From Prorocentrum cordatum (Eukaryota; Sar; Dinophyceae; Prorocentrales; Prorocentraceae), in assembly GCA_963575745.1 (NCBI GenBank), contig CAUYUJ010018869.1, forward strand, positions 15,001 through 79,000: a stretch of 64,000 nucleotides of DNA, in the 5' to 3' direction. The first letter of the stretch is position 1. Every line of letters starts with the position of its first letter. A program made the position numbers and the translations under genes. The notes below the pieces were generated by a model that made no database searches, was not told the origin of the DNA, and saw only the letters and a program-made list of their open reading frames with translations. Shown in pieces: positions 19,595 through 30,974 of the stretch.

Positions 19595-19720
19595 CGCACT
19601 GCTTGGCATTGCTTGGCATTGCTTGGCACTGCCTTGCTTGGCATTGCTTGGCATTGCTTGGAATTGCTTGGTATCGCTTCGCATGGCTTGGCATTGCTTG
19701 GCGTTGCTTGGAACGGGCAC
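19595..19720. repeat. TTGGCATTGC 10-bp minisatellite
   Basis: About twelve units of TTGGCATTGC with a few changes are seen in tandem. Confidence 0.9.
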
Positions 19721-19739
19721 AGTGAGAATGCGAGGCATC

Positions 19740-19870
19740 GGGGGCGGGGAATCCAGGGATCCTGGAGAACCCGAGGAACCAGGGGAACCCGAGGAACCGG
19801 AGGATCCTGCAGGGAACCTGGGGAACCCGGGGAACCCGAGGAACCCTGGGAACCCAGGGAATCTCCGAGC
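19740..19870. repeat. GGAACCCGA 9-bp minisatellite
   Basis: GAGGAACC, GGGAACCCG and GGGAACCTG units recur head to tail every 9 bp or so. Confidence 0.8.
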
Positions 19871-19944
19871 AACGGGCAAAATATGAATCCCTTGGGCAGG
19901 CCTAATCGGGGGAGTGAGCTTTCGGAGGTCCAGATTGGCATCTG

Positions 19945-20080
19945 GGATCGGCGCTGGACCCCCCTCCCTGGAGCGCGGAGCGCGCTGGGGCTGGCGCCAG
20001 AGGCGCCGCACAAGGGAGGCTCCAGTGCCGATCCGAGGGCTCCGCGCGGACCTCCGAAGGCTTTTGTTTCTGACTGCGAA
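19945..20080. repeat. L-family inverted repeat, copy 1
   Basis: The order GATCGGCGCTGGACC, GGCGCC, GTGCCGATC and GGACCTCCGAAG folds back on itself and is matched by 38920-39015 (GGTCGGCACTGGACG to GGATCTCCGAAG). Confidence 0.5.
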
Positions 20081-20152
20081 GACCTTGCGGCCGGTGCCGC
20101 CGACCCCGAGCCCTCCCAGGACCCTGGGGCCACGGCCACGGCCGGGCTCTGA

Positions 20153-20250
20153 TGTTTTTTTTTTTTTTTTTTTTTGTTTTTTTTTTTGTTTTTTTTGTTT
20201 ATGTTTTTTTTTTTTTTTTTTTTTGTTTTTTTTTTTGTTTATTGGTTTGT
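20153..20250. repeat. poly-T tract
   Basis: About 95 bases of T broken only by single G or A. It could be the tail of a retroposed sequence on the minus strand. Confidence 0.85.
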
Positions 20251-20390
20251 CTTTTTTCTCCCCGTATCATAAAGTCCGCTGCCTGCGGCGTGCCTCGGTC
20301 ACCGTGCGTGCGCGCGCGCGGGTGCTGCTGGGTTCCTCCCGCTGTCGACGTCCGCCGTGCTCACGGTTATGACGACTGTTCCGTACAGTG

Positions 20391-20510
20391 GAGGCCCATG
20401 GCAAGAACCACCCTGCTTGCCTCCAGGGTGCCCTTGGTTTCCTGGGTTCGGAAGGGTTTTCAGTGGAAAGCGTGACGATCCCACACCAAAAATCAATGAA
20501 CGTCCTTCAG
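20391..20510. repeat. F-family relic, copy 2
   Basis: CAGTGGAGGCCCATGGCAAG and CCTGCTTGCCTCC match the F hairpin at 37463; AGCGTGACGATCCCACACC matches 780-798. No gene is recognised from 20510 to 20860. Confidence 0.5.
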
Positions 20511-20894
20511 AGGAGTGTGGAGTATTGATATTGGTAGTTTTCCACATTTCCAGGTTTTCCTGTTCTTCCGCGTGGGCTTCAGGGACGAATGGTCGAGCGC
20601 GTTCCGTCGCGCAGGTTCTTCGCGTGATGTTCGCGGTGCATTTTTCGCGCATCGGAGCGCCCTCGAAGATTCCAAACTGCATGCTGTGTTGCTCTTGGGG
20701 GGTCCGCGAGTCGCAGCTGCCGTGGCGCTGTTTTCGAGGTAGCCCCTTCGAGTGCTGTTCGCGGGCGCAACGCGCGGCGCGCGCTGTGCCCAATCGCGCG
20801 CGGCGCGGCGCGTGCATCAGCCGGCCGCGCCCGTCGGACCGCCCGGACATTAGTTCCTGATTCTAGAATGTGTCAGCAAATGTTTCCGCCTTTT

Positions 20895-21130
20895 TTTCGC
20901 GCAAGCGTTTCCGGAATTTTTCAAAAAGGAGCCCGGAAATTTTCAAAAAACAGTTTTGAGGGGTGGAATGCGCCCGCCGCGCAGGACATTTGAAGAATTC
21001 TGAAATCCGGAATTTTTCAAAATGGATTCCGGATTTTTTCAAAATCGATCCCGGAAATTTCCAAAAACGGTTCTGACATTTTTCGAAAAGTAGGCCACAC
21101 ATGTTCAAAAATGTTCCCGGATTTGTTCAA
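20895..21130. repeat. GGAATTTTTCAAAA degenerate satellite
   Basis: Units such as CCGGAATTTTTCAAAA, CCGGAAATTTTCAAAAA and CCGGATTTTTTCAAAA recur every 18-35 bp. This AT-rich island is unlike its neighbours. Confidence 0.75.
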
Positions 21131-21149
21131 GCTTACCCCCGGAGAATTT

Positions 21150-21850
21150 TCTAGAGTCGCGCATGATTTGCCTTGCCAGGTCTTTGGGAATCTGCCGAGG
21201 CGCGCGGTGCGCGGCGGCGGGCGATGGGACGGTGCGCCGCCGTCCCCCCCGCGCTCGGCAACGAAAAGGGGGGTCAGCAACTGCCAACCAAGTAGCCTCT
21301 TACGGGCGACCGTTCGATTGCGAATGGGTGACCGACCAGCGACGCCAGCCAGAGTAGACAACACTCGACGCAAAGTGTACCCCGCGCGAAGGCTGTTAGA
21401 AATTCCAGAGTCTCCGGAACGTATCAATAGCACACTGTGTCAATAGATTATTCTCGTCCTAGTCCTGGCGTCTCAGGGTTGGGTTTCTTGTGGAAGGCTT
21501 CTTGTGGAGTGGCTACCCCTGTGCAACCAAGAGGGCTTAGGCCAGCTTCAGGTGAGCCGAGGCCTACGGTCAAGACGATGAAATCGCAGGACTGTTTTGG
21601 GTTCGGAGGGGGCTCGATGTGTTTTGAAGGTCGCTCCGTGCTCGTTCCTCCAACCTTCCTCCTGCACCCAGGAGCCGTTGGCGCCAAGAAGGTACCTTCG
21701 TTCCTTGTTTAGTGCTCCTTCTGGTCGTACCCCGACTGTATCTACATGCGCGGGTTGTTTAGCCCACAGGCCACTGTCCGCCGCTCCTCCCCCTGTCGTC
21801 GTCGTCCGTCCCCATTGCTGACTGCACAGGCGAGTCGAGGCCTATCTACA
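21150..21850. other. no recognised gene; F-like fragment
   Basis: Mixed-composition DNA. The text GGCGTCTCAGGGTTGGGTTT at 21469 is close to GGGTCTCAGGGTTGGGTGTC at 822 (F family). No coding motif is recognised. Confidence 0.4.
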
Positions 21851-21853
21851 GAA

Positions 21854-22036
21854 GTCGGCCACGCGCAGAGGGGGGAAAGAGAGGGGGAAGGCTTCTCAGA
21901 AGCACCCCTGCTTCTTGGCAGGCGCGGGCCTTACCTGTAGATGTAAGGCAGGCGCCTTCTTAGAACCAGCCTCCCTCTAAGCAGCCTTTCCCCCTTCCCA
22001 TGCCCCCCCCTCTGCGCGCCAGTATGTTTGGCCGAC
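21854..22036. mobile_element. imperfect foldback element
   Basis: The left arm GTCGGCC..GCGCAGAGGGGGG to GGCGCGGGCCTTAC is complemented by GTAAGGCAGGCGCC to CTCTGCGCGCC..GGCCGAC. The centre is near 21943 (TTACCTGTAGATGTAA). Confidence 0.6.
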
Positions 22037-22079
22037 GGGGCTTGGGTTCGCCGCCCTCTCCGTGGCCGCCCTCTCCTGT

Positions 22080-22160
22080 CTCCTCCTCCTCCTCCTCCTT
22101 CTCCTCTCTCCTCCTCCTCCTCCTCCTCCTCCTCATCCTCCTCCTCCTCCTCCTCCTGCC
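22080..22160. repeat. CTC triplet array
   Basis: (CTC)n with TTC. No gene is visible from 22160 to 22455. Confidence 0.85.
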
Positions 22161-22499
22161 CTCTCCTGGTGATCCTGCAGCTGTCTGTAGCAGCATACAG
22201 TGAACAAAATGCCCTCTCCCGGAGCACCTTCGCCCTGCGGCGCCCCCGGGTACGCTCTGGCCGCGCTGTGCGACCGCCAGCGCTGCGACTGAGACAATCT
22301 CAGCGGCGAGCCCAGGGCGATGGGCAAATTCTCCACCAACGCACGTCCACACCCATGGGGGGGTCGTTGGGAGGAGGACTGGCTATGGGTAGGGTGCGGG
22401 TTGTCGTACCCTAGGGGACGCTCCCGTTCGAGCGGGGACCCCTATCCGACCACACGCACTCATAGCCCCCTCCGATCCCCCTATGGGTATGAGTGTGTG

Positions 22500-22690
22500 T
22501 GTGTGGTTCGTTCGCCACATAGGTAGGACGGGTGAGAAGGGAGGATGGGGACGTCTTCCTCTTCTTCCTCCTCCTCCTTCTCCTCCTTGTGCTTCTCCTC
22601 CTCCTTCTCCTCCTCCTCCTTCTCCTCCTTACTCTCCTCCTCCCTCTCCTACCTACGGTAATTGTGGTGGAACATCGGCCCATCACAGGG
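22500..22690. mobile_element. C-family hairpin element, copy 2 (inverted)
   Basis: The right end CTCCTACCTACGGTAATTGTG, then GGAACATCGGCCCATC, is the complement of the left end of 15733-15872 (GATGGGCCGATTGTCCACC). A (CTC/TTC)n interior is flanked by CCACATAGGTAGGACGGG. Confidence 0.6.
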
Positions 22691-23510
22691 GGGGCCATCG
22701 AGATGAGACAGTCAGGGGAGGAAAAGGTAGCCATACCGCAACGCTTCCGTCGTTTTATTGTTTTTGTTTTATCTTGTTTTGTTGTTTTGGTTTTTGTTGT
22801 TGCTTTTCTGGTTTCTTTCCTTTTGGGAGCCTTCTGGGAGGCCCTCGTCGCCACCGCTGGACTCGCCTCGACAGTCTGGTCAGAACGCATCGCAGGAGAG
22901 CTCTGGGGAGCAGCGGCATCGGCACTCTCAGGTTCTCCCGGGCAGGCCCTCTCGGAACACGGCGGGCCTTCTCGGGAGCCCCCCGCGACGTGTGAGAGAG
23001 AGGCCACCCGTGGCTTCCCCGCCGCCCTCTGAGAAGGCCTGCCCCCTCTCACTTCCCCCCACCCCGGGCGCGTCAACTTTGAGGGACTCCAGGTTTCGTC
23101 GAGGAGCGTTCAGGCTTCGGACTTGGCTCCCTCGTGAGGCGTTCATATATGTGGGCCAGGCGGGCCCAGACTGCAGTCAACGCGCCTCGCAAGGATGCGT
23201 GCCTTCCTCTAGGGTGCCCTTGAGTCCTTGCCTCTGCGGCCCGTCCTTCGCCGTTTTCACTGGCCGCCCCCCGCCCCCAAAATCCAACTTCGGCCTCCAA
23301 GGGTCTTGCGTTCTTGCCACCCGTCCTGAAGAAACGTTTTGACTGTACTGATCGAGAGAACGCTTCGAGCGGAGCCCATTCTCTTCGCTTCCGTGAAGGC
23401 TCGCCGCCGGGAGCGGCTCTGCCGAGCTCTCCCGAGTGGGCTCGCTCTGAGCCCACACCTCTGCGGGCCCCAGGCTGCCCCCGGGCCTACGGTTCCAGGA
23501 GGCCTCGGCG
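22690..23510. other. no recognised gene
   Basis: A GTTTTGTTTT-rich stretch (22750-22810) is followed by GC-rich DNA. CCTCCAAGGGTCTTGCGTTC at 23294 resembles GTCCAAGGACCTTGCGTCCT at 1509. No coding motif is recognised on either strand. Confidence 0.4.
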
Positions 23511-23518
23511 GCCCCCCC

Positions 23519-23641
23519 CCCTCCTCCTCCTCCTCCTCCTCCTCCTCCTCCTCCTCCTCCTCCTCCTCCTCCTCCTCCTCCTCCTCCTCCTCCTCCTCCT
23601 CCGGACGGCCTCGCACCGTCCTGGGCTTTTTCCCGAAGAGG

Positions 23642-23689
<48 letters not shown>

Positions 23690-23690
23690 T

Positions 23691-23733
<43 letters not shown>

Positions 23734-23770
23734 TCGTCGCTCGTCGCTCGTCGCTCGTCGCGTCGTGCGC
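23519..23770. repeat. CTC then GTC triplet arrays
   Basis: (CTC)n at 23519-23602 and (GTC)n at 23641-23732, ending in a short GCTCGTC tandem. Confidence 0.9.
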
Positions 23771-24414
23771 GCGGGCGCGGCTGTGATGCCCCGGAGCCAC
23801 ACGGGGGGGGGGGGCGTTACGTCATACCCCTCCCTCGCCCCACCCCCCACCCCATGATGCCCGTCATTGCCGAACACAAAGAAACGCGCTCTTGGGGCGT
23901 CCTGGGGTCGTCCTGAGGCGGCTTTGGCCGGCCTTGGGAAGTCCTCGCTGCCGCCTGGGAGCCCTCAAGGGGCCGTCTTGGGCCATCTTGGGCGGCTGGG
24001 CCCCAGGAGTGGCTGTCGGTCTGTGGCTATTGGCTATTGGCTACTGTCGAGGAAGCGTAAGACTCGAGGGCGCTGGAACTAGGATGCGCCTTCGCGTTTT
24101 GACGAGCCCGCCCTGGATTTTGACGGTCCAGTTCTTGTGGGATGTTTGCAGCGGGAGTTCGCGTCAAATTTCAGATTGGGTCTCGTCATTTTCATGATGG
24201 CTCCGTCAGGCCAACCCGAGTGCCCTGTACCCGAGTCTTACTCCCCAATATTGGCAGGTAGACGCGTCAGCAGGTGTGAGGTTCTAGCCTGGTATCCTCA
24301 TCCTCGTTGATCGCCCAGTGCACGATGGGCTCCAGAGCCTTGTGGTTGGTTGGGTTGGTCAGGCGTCTTCGGTCAACGCTTGGACGTCTGAAAGAGCGCG
24401 TTCTGTGGTCGCTT

Positions 24415-24530
24415 GGAGGGGGGGGGGGTCGAAACCGGAGCCCCCCCCCTGGATGGAGGGGAGGTGGGTTTCGACCCCCCCTCTTGACGGAGGGGGGGGG
24501 GGGTTGAACCCCTCCTCCCCTTCCTCTCCC
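24415..24530. repeat. G/C homopolymer runs with hairpin potential
   Basis: Runs of 7-12 G or C alternate with GGTCGAAACCGGAG and GGTTTCGACC, so the two strands can pair locally. The same class occurs at 28935-29190. Confidence 0.6.
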
Positions 24531-24689
24531 CTGCTTCCCCTCCTCTCCTCGGGCCGGTGCTTGCGTCGGCGGCGGCTGGCGGCGGCGGCGGCTGGCGGCG
24601 GCGGCGTCGGGGACGACGATTTCCTTTTCTGGGCCGGCGTTGGCGTCTGCGGCGGCGGGCGGCGGCGGCGGTGAGCGTCGACGAGGACG

Positions 24690-24798
24690 ACGGTGGTGGT
24701 GGTGGTGGTGGGTTATGGTGGTGGTGGCGGTGGTGGTGGTTGTGGTGGTGGTGGTGTGGTGGTCTGTTGTGGTGGTGGTGGTTGTGGTGGTGGGTGTT
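24690..24798. repeat. GGT triplet array
   Basis: (GGTGGT)n, preceded by GGC repeats at 24560-24675. Confidence 0.85.
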
Positions 24799-26299
24799 GA
24801 ACATTATTACTTCTAAAGAATAATTATTGTTGGGACCCCTGGTGCACGACCCCCCCGCCGCGCCTAGGCCGCAGCCTCATTTTCATCATTTTCGCGAGGA
24901 AGTCTCTGGCAAAACGGGTTGGTCCGGATCCGGTTGTTTTGTTACGGGCGGTTTTTTAAGCTAAAGTGGACATTTCTTGTTCTAACATAACCAAACTTCA
25001 AGAATCCCTTGCAAAAAATAAGGTAAAGTGGACATTCGCGCGCGCAAGACGAAATCCTTCCAAAACCTTAGTTTTCGTAGCGATTTTAACATAAAAACAT
25101 CAAAAAACCAATGGTTTTTCAAAAACAAATTGTCAAAATTTCATCCCGCGCGCTCTTGCGGATTCGTAGGAAACCCAACACTTTTTAAACATTTCTGTCA
25201 AACGGGCTTTTGCGAGCAACTTTTTCGAACTTCTGCAACAACGGTTGCGCACCTGCCAGGGCCATCATCCCTGTCAAATAATACCATGCGGGACACATTC
25301 GTTTTTTCTTCGCGCGCGCACGCCGTCGTCGTCGGCCGCGGGGCCCTGAATAGTAGCCACGGTCGTCCGCATGCCACGAAGTGAAGTGTCCGAACGTCAT
25401 AGGGCGGGAAGCTGGGTGTGGGTGGTGGCGAAGAGTCGTTTGGAAATTTGGTAGAGCTTGAACCGGCCCCCCCACAAAGTGGGGGTATTGCCCGCCTCCT
25501 ATGAAAACCCTGGCACTGGTGAGAACGGAGTGTCCCCACGTGCTAGTAATTGTTGTTGAACATTATTCCTTCTAAAGAATTATTATTGTTGGGACCCCTG
25601 GTGCGCGACCTCTGCGCCGCGCCTAGGCCGCAGCTACATTTTCATCATTTTTTCGCGAAAGCTTCAGAAAAGTGGATGAGCTCCGGATCCGGTTTTTTGT
25701 TGACGCTCGTTTTCCCTTGCAAAAAACAATAGAAAATGAAAATTCTTGTTTTTACTTGATCAAATTGCAAGAATCCCTTGCAAAAAATAAGGTAAAGTGG
25801 ACATTCGTGCGCGCAAGACGAAATCCTTCCAAAACCTTAGGTTTCGTAGCGATTTTAACATAAAAACATCACAAACCCAATGGTTTTCTCAGAAAAAATT
25901 GTCAAAATGTCCTTCCGCGCGCTCTTGCGGATTCCTAGGAAACCCACCAGATTTTTAACATTTCTGTTAAAAGGGCCTTTGCGAGGAACCTTTTCAGGTG
26001 CTTCGACCTTCTGCAACAACGGTTGCGAGCCTACGAGGGCCACCATCCCTTGCAAAAAATGACAAGTGATCAACCTCTGCGGGTGTGTACTCCACGCCAG
26101 TGTAGTATCCACGATCGTCCGCGCGCCACGAAGTGAAGTGTCCTGACGTCATAGGGCGGGAAGCTGGGTGTGGGTGGTTCCCGAGAGTCGTGTGGATGTT
26201 TGGTAGAGCTTGCATTGCCCCCCCACGAAGTGGGGGTATTGGCTGGCGTCGCATGAAAACCCTGGCACTGGGGAGAACACTGAGCGTTCGGGTAAAATG

Positions 26300-26338
<39 letters not shown>

Positions 26339-27100
26339 GAACATTATTTCTTCTAAAGAATAATTATTGTTGGGACCCCTGGTGCACGGCCCCCCCGCCG
26401 CGCCTAGGCCGCAGCCACATTTTCATCATTTTCGAGCGAAAGCTCTTGACAAAACGATGTGATCCAGATCCGGTTGTTTTGTTACGGGCGGTTTTCCCTT
26501 GCAGAAAATAAGGCAAAGTGGACATTTCTTGTTCTAACATAACCAAACTTCAAGAATCCCTTGCAAAAAATAAGGTAAAGTGGACATTCGCGCGCGCAAG
26601 ACGAAATCCTTCCAAAACCTTAGTTTTCGTAGCGATTTTAACATAAAAACATCAAAAAACCAATGGTTTTTCAAAAAAAAATTGTCAAAATTTCATCCCG
26701 CGCGCTCTTGCGGATTCGTAGGAAACCCAACACTTTTTAAACATTTCTGTCAAACGGGCTTTTGCGAGCAACTTTTTCGAACTTCTGCAACAACGGTTGC
26801 GCACCTGCCAGGGCCATCATCCCTGTCAAATAATACCATGCGGGACACATTCGTTTTTTCTTCGCGCGCGCACGCCGTCGTCGTCGGCCGCGGGGCCCTG
26901 AATAGTAGCCACGGTCGTCCGCATGCCACGAAGTGAAGTGTCCGAACGTCATAGGGCGGGAAGCTGGGTGTGGGTGGTGGCGAAGAGTCGTTTGGAAATT
27001 TGGTAGAGCTTGAACCGGCCCCCCCACAAAGTGGGGGTATTGCCCGCCTCCTATGAAAACCCTGGCACTGGTGAGAACGGAGTGTCCCCACGTGCTAGTA

Positions 27101-27140
<40 letters not shown>

Positions 27141-27147
27141 TTGTTGT

Positions 27148-27179
<32 letters not shown>

Positions 27180-27184
27180 TTGTT

Positions 27185-27215
<31 letters not shown>

Positions 27216-28278
27216 TTGTTGTTGTTGTTGTTGTTGTTGTTGAGCATTATTACTTTTAAAGAAAAATTATTGTTGGGACCCCTGGTGCATGGCCCCCTCG
27301 CCGCGCCTAGGCCGCAGCCATGTTTTCATCATTTTCGTGAGGAAGTCTCTGGCAAAACGGGTTGGTCCGGATCCGGTTGTTTTGTTACGGGCGGTTTTCC
27401 CTTGCAAAAAATAAGGCAAAGTGGACATTTCTTGTTCTAACATAACCAAACTTCAAGAATCCCTTGCAAAAAATAAGGTAAAGTGGACATTCGCGCGCGC
27501 AAGACGAAATCCTTCCAAAACCTTAGTGTTCGTAGCGATTTTAACATAAAAACATCAAACAACCAATGGTTTTTCAAAAAAAAGTGTCAAAATTTCATCC
27601 CGCGCGCTCTTGCGGATTTGTAGGAAACCCAACACTTTTTAAACATTTCTGTCAAACGGGCTTTTGCGAGCAACTTTTTCACGTGCTTCGAACTTCTCCA
27701 ACAACGGTTGCGCACCTGCCAGGGCCATCATCCCTGTCAAATAATACCATGCGGGACACATTCGTTTTTTCTTCGCGCGCGCACGCCGAAATCTTCAAAA
27801 ACCATTGGGTTTCTTAGGAATTTTAGCACCGCGCAACATAAAATCATACGAATCGCACCGCGCACCAGGGACAGTACCGGCGTCGTACTGGTTTACCGTG
27901 GTTTCCTATTCTAGCGTCAGGAACACGTTACCACCAAAAACCAGTACAGGTGTCCAGTGTTGGAACAGGGGGAAAAGTCGTATACTAAGCTAGCGTCCAG
28001 AAAATGTACCACAACAAGTCACTGTAAAAAGCCAGTCCACAGGTGTCCACCACAAAAAGGCACTGCCACTGCGCCAGTGTAGTAGCCACGGTCGTCCGCA
28101 GGCCACGAAGTGAAGTGTCCGAACGTCATAGGGCGGGAAGCTGGGTGTGGGTGGTGGCGAAGAGTCGTTTGGAAATTTGGTAGAGCTTGAACCGGCCCCC
28201 CCACAAAGTGGGGGTATTGGCGGGCGTCGTATGAAAACCCTGGCACTGGTGAGAACGGAGTGTCCCCACGTGCTAGTA

Positions 28279-28325
<47 letters not shown>
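24799..28325. repeat. complex tandem repeat of about 0.76-0.9 kb
   Basis: Units begin GAACATTATT...TTCTAAAGAAT at 24799, 25558, 26339 and 27242 (spacings 759, 781, 903). A fifth unit is represented by its end only (about 28075-28280). Each unit ends TGCTAGTAATTGTTG or similar and then a GTT tract of very different length: 2 units, about 13 units, about 47 GTT/GCT units, and about 16 units. Units 1 and 3 are nearly identical over at least 500 bp (offset 1552), while unit 2 is diverged. No gene is credible inside. Confidence 0.85.
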
Positions 28326-28326
<1 letters not shown>

Positions 28327-28850
28327 GGTGGTGGTGGGGGTGGTGGTGGTGGTGGTTTGGTGGTGGTGTGGTCGTGGTTTTTGGTGGTGGTGGTGGCGGG
28401 TTGTGGTGGTGGTGGTGGTGGGTTGTGGTGGTGGCGGTGGTTTGTGGAGGTGGTGCTGGTGGTGGTGCTGGTGGTGGTGGTGGTGGCGGTGGTGGTGGTG
28501 GTGGTGGTGTGGGTTGTTTGTGGTGGTGGGTGGGTTGTGCTGCTAGTAGTGGTGGTGGTTGTGGCGGTGGTGGTGATGGTGTGGTAGATGGTGGTGGTGG
28601 TGGTGGTGGTGGCAGTGGGTGGTGGTTGTTTGTGGTGGTGGTGGTGGTGGTGGTGGTGATGGTTGTGGTGGTGGTGGTTTGTGGTGGTGGTGCTGGTGGT
28701 GGTGGTGGTGGCGGTGGTGGTGGTGGTGGTGTGGTTGTTTGTGGTGGTGGCGGTGGGTTGTGCTGCTAGTAGTGGTGGTGGTTGTGGCGGTGGTGGTGAT
28801 GGTGTGGTAGATTGTGGTGGTGGTGGTGGTGGTAGTGGTGGCGGTGGTGG
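28326..28850. repeat. GGT triplet array with internal duplication
   Basis: (GGT)n with GGC and TGT variants. The block containing GTGCTGCTAGTAGTGG occurs twice (28537 and 28757). Confidence 0.85.
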
Positions 28851-28934
28851 TCGTGGGGGTAATCGCCGTCGCGGGCGCCAGCGCGGGCGCTGCTGGCCAC
28901 CGCCAGCGCCACGGTGGGAGGGAATGGGTTGAAC

Positions 28935-29190
28935 CTCCCCCCCCCCGGCGCCCGGTGGGGGGGGGGCGGGGGGGGTTTGAGCGCCCCCCCCCCTTGGGCT
29001 GCATCTGGTCATCGTCGCTGCGTCCCCGCCGTCGGCGCCGCTGGCGGCCGCCAGCGCCAGCACCGGCGCTGGGGGGGGGTGTTTTGAACGCCCCCCCCCT
29101 TTGGAGAGGGGGGGGGTTCGGGGGGGGGGGTTCGGGAGGGCGGGGGGGTTTGGGCGGAGGGGAGTCCCCCTGGTTTTGATCGACGGCGCC
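28935..29190. repeat. G-run / C-run cluster
   Basis: Repeated runs of 7-10 G and C, including GGGGGGGGGGCGGGGGGGG. It is potentially G-quadruplex forming on either strand. Confidence 0.75.
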
Positions 29191-29349
29191 GACGCCGAGT
29201 TTTGGGTGGGGGGCCACCCCCCTGTTCGAAACGCGCCGCCGAATGTTCCGAAGTAAGCGCCCGTGAAACGCTTTCTCTCGGTCTCGGACGTCTATTTGTT
29301 CTTGTGGTGGTGCACGCCGGCTATGATTTCGAGAGAGGAGGGGGATGAA

Positions 29350-29712
29350 TACGGAGGGGGGGAACACGAACAGCCTGGGGCTGCATAGTGCGCTTCTTTG
29401 GGCCAGCGAGACATCACTACTGCGTGGTGTCGTCAGTCATGGGAAGGGTGGAAAACATGGTAGTGGGGTGCGGGCGCAGAAAGTTGCCGTCGGCACATCC
29501 GTCATCACAGTCAGGACCCTCGAGCCCTCTTCAATCTGTTCTTTGACTTCTGCACTCCGTCCAGTCTACCCTGCATCAACTCACCTATTGGCTCCTGTGT
29601 GGTGGGCGTCGCCTTCGGGGGGAGGGACCTGTGGATGTGTTTGCCACTGCTCGGACGTGTACATATTACTCGGCGGGACCAGCGCCAGGACACCTTGAAC
29701 ATTTAGGATTAA
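29350..29712 (+). other. weak coding-like stretch
   Basis: The frame reads VAVGTSVITVRTLEPSSIC and continues to about 29697 with several Cys (GGGTCGCVCHCSDVYILL). The composition is balanced but no family, start or splice site is identified. Confidence 0.2.
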
Positions 29713-29864
29713 GTCGGGCCTGTCCCTCTACAGGGGGAATATTTAAAAGTAGTAAAAAAATAGGCTGGGGATTTTTTTGCGTATTTTTTGGCATCTGGCG
29801 CGTCTGTTTTGAGTATGCTTAATTTTCCGCCCAACATCCCCCTTGTGTGGGGGACACCCCCGAC
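29713..29864. mobile_element. I-family element, copy 2
   Basis: The left end GTCGGGCCTGTCCCTCTACA matches 17700; the right end GGGGGACACCCCCGAC is its diverged inverse. The interior is AT-rich. Confidence 0.65.
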
Positions 29865-29990
29865 CAAAATCTAGGAACATCTCGGACCGTCTCGCGAAGA
29901 GAAGGGGCGCACGAAACCGAAGAGTGCCACGGCGAGTGGACGTCCGAGCGATGGCAAGTGCAGCGTCTTGTGCCCGCGGGTTCTTGGCAT

Positions 29991-30136
29991 CAGGGCTGGA
30001 CCTAAACGGTGTTTTTGGCGATTTCGTGGGCCGTTTTCGTTTCGACTTCGTTTTGCGGTACAGGCGGATTCGAGACAAAAGCCAGGGACAACGAAAACAA
30101 AACGAAAACGAAGAACACCGTTTAGGTTCAGCCCTG
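29991..30136. mobile_element. J-family inverted-repeat element, copy 1
   Basis: The left end CAGGGCTGGACCTAAACGGT and, inverted, the right end CAGGGCTGAACCTAAACGGT are nearly identical. The interior also folds (GTTTTCGTTTCGACTTCG). Copy 2 is at 41553. Confidence 0.8.
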
Positions 30137-30339
30137 CCCGCAGGTCCTTGGCATGGTCGGCTGTGCCCAGACCCTGCGGGCGCCGAGCGCGACGGCACCA
30201 GTCGAGGGGTCGGGTGGGTGGGCCCGGTGGCGGCCGCTGTGCCGGAAAGCAGAGACGCACGCTCGCGGAGCAGGGGCGCGTCCATGTCCCGAGTCCACGG
30301 TCCCCCGCGACTTCTCCTCCCCAAGGGCTCCCTCGAGGG

Positions 30340-30482
30340 CGCGAAGTTATTCGCGCTTCGCGCTTCGCGGTCCTCGTTCCTTCTCCCCCTCCTCCTCGTC
30401 CTCCTCTTCTCCCTCTGGGGGGGCGGCGCGAGAGCGCGAAGTTATTCGCGCTTCGCGCTTCGCGGAGCGCGAAGCGCGAAGT
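30340..30482. repeat. GCGCTTCGCGC palindromic tandem
   Basis: GCGAAGTTATTCGCGCTTCG occurs twice (30339 and 30439). The second is followed by its own complement (GGAGCGCGAAGCGCGAAG), making a strong hairpin. Confidence 0.75.
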
Positions 30483-30974
30483 TGGGAGCCCTAGGCGACT
30501 TCTCCTCCCTGTCGCCTTCCACGTTTGGAGCTTCCGAAGTGGCAGGTCAGTCCAGCGTAGCTGGAGGCTGGTAGGTTGCAGGCATCGGCCGTGTCGGACA
30601 TGTGCGCAGCAGTTCGACATCGTCTCCGGCGAGGCGTCTTCCGCAAAATGCGTCGCCTGTCCCGTCTGCTTGTGGCCCGCTTCTTTGCCTCTGCTTTCCT
30701 CCCTTCTCCCCTGCTTCTCCCCCTCGCCCCTTCCCTCCTTCGCTCTTCCCTCACTGTTTCACCCATCTTCCCTCCCTTACTTCCTTCCCCCCCAGGATTA
30801 CACACTATATGGATACTACTCACCTCTCTCTCTCCTGACTCTTGTGTGGGAGATGCTTTGCCCTCTCCGCGTAAGGTTTTTTGCACACAAGAGTTGACAA
30901 CTTGTTTTTCCCCAATTGCTCCTCCTCCTCCTCCTCCTCCTCCTCCTGTTGTTATGATCCGATTGTTTTCGGTG

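Noticed and set aside
20153-20250. Poly(A) tail of a minus-strand retrogene
   Set aside because: The adjacent minus-strand sequence shows no recognisable coding region; it may be simple T-slippage.
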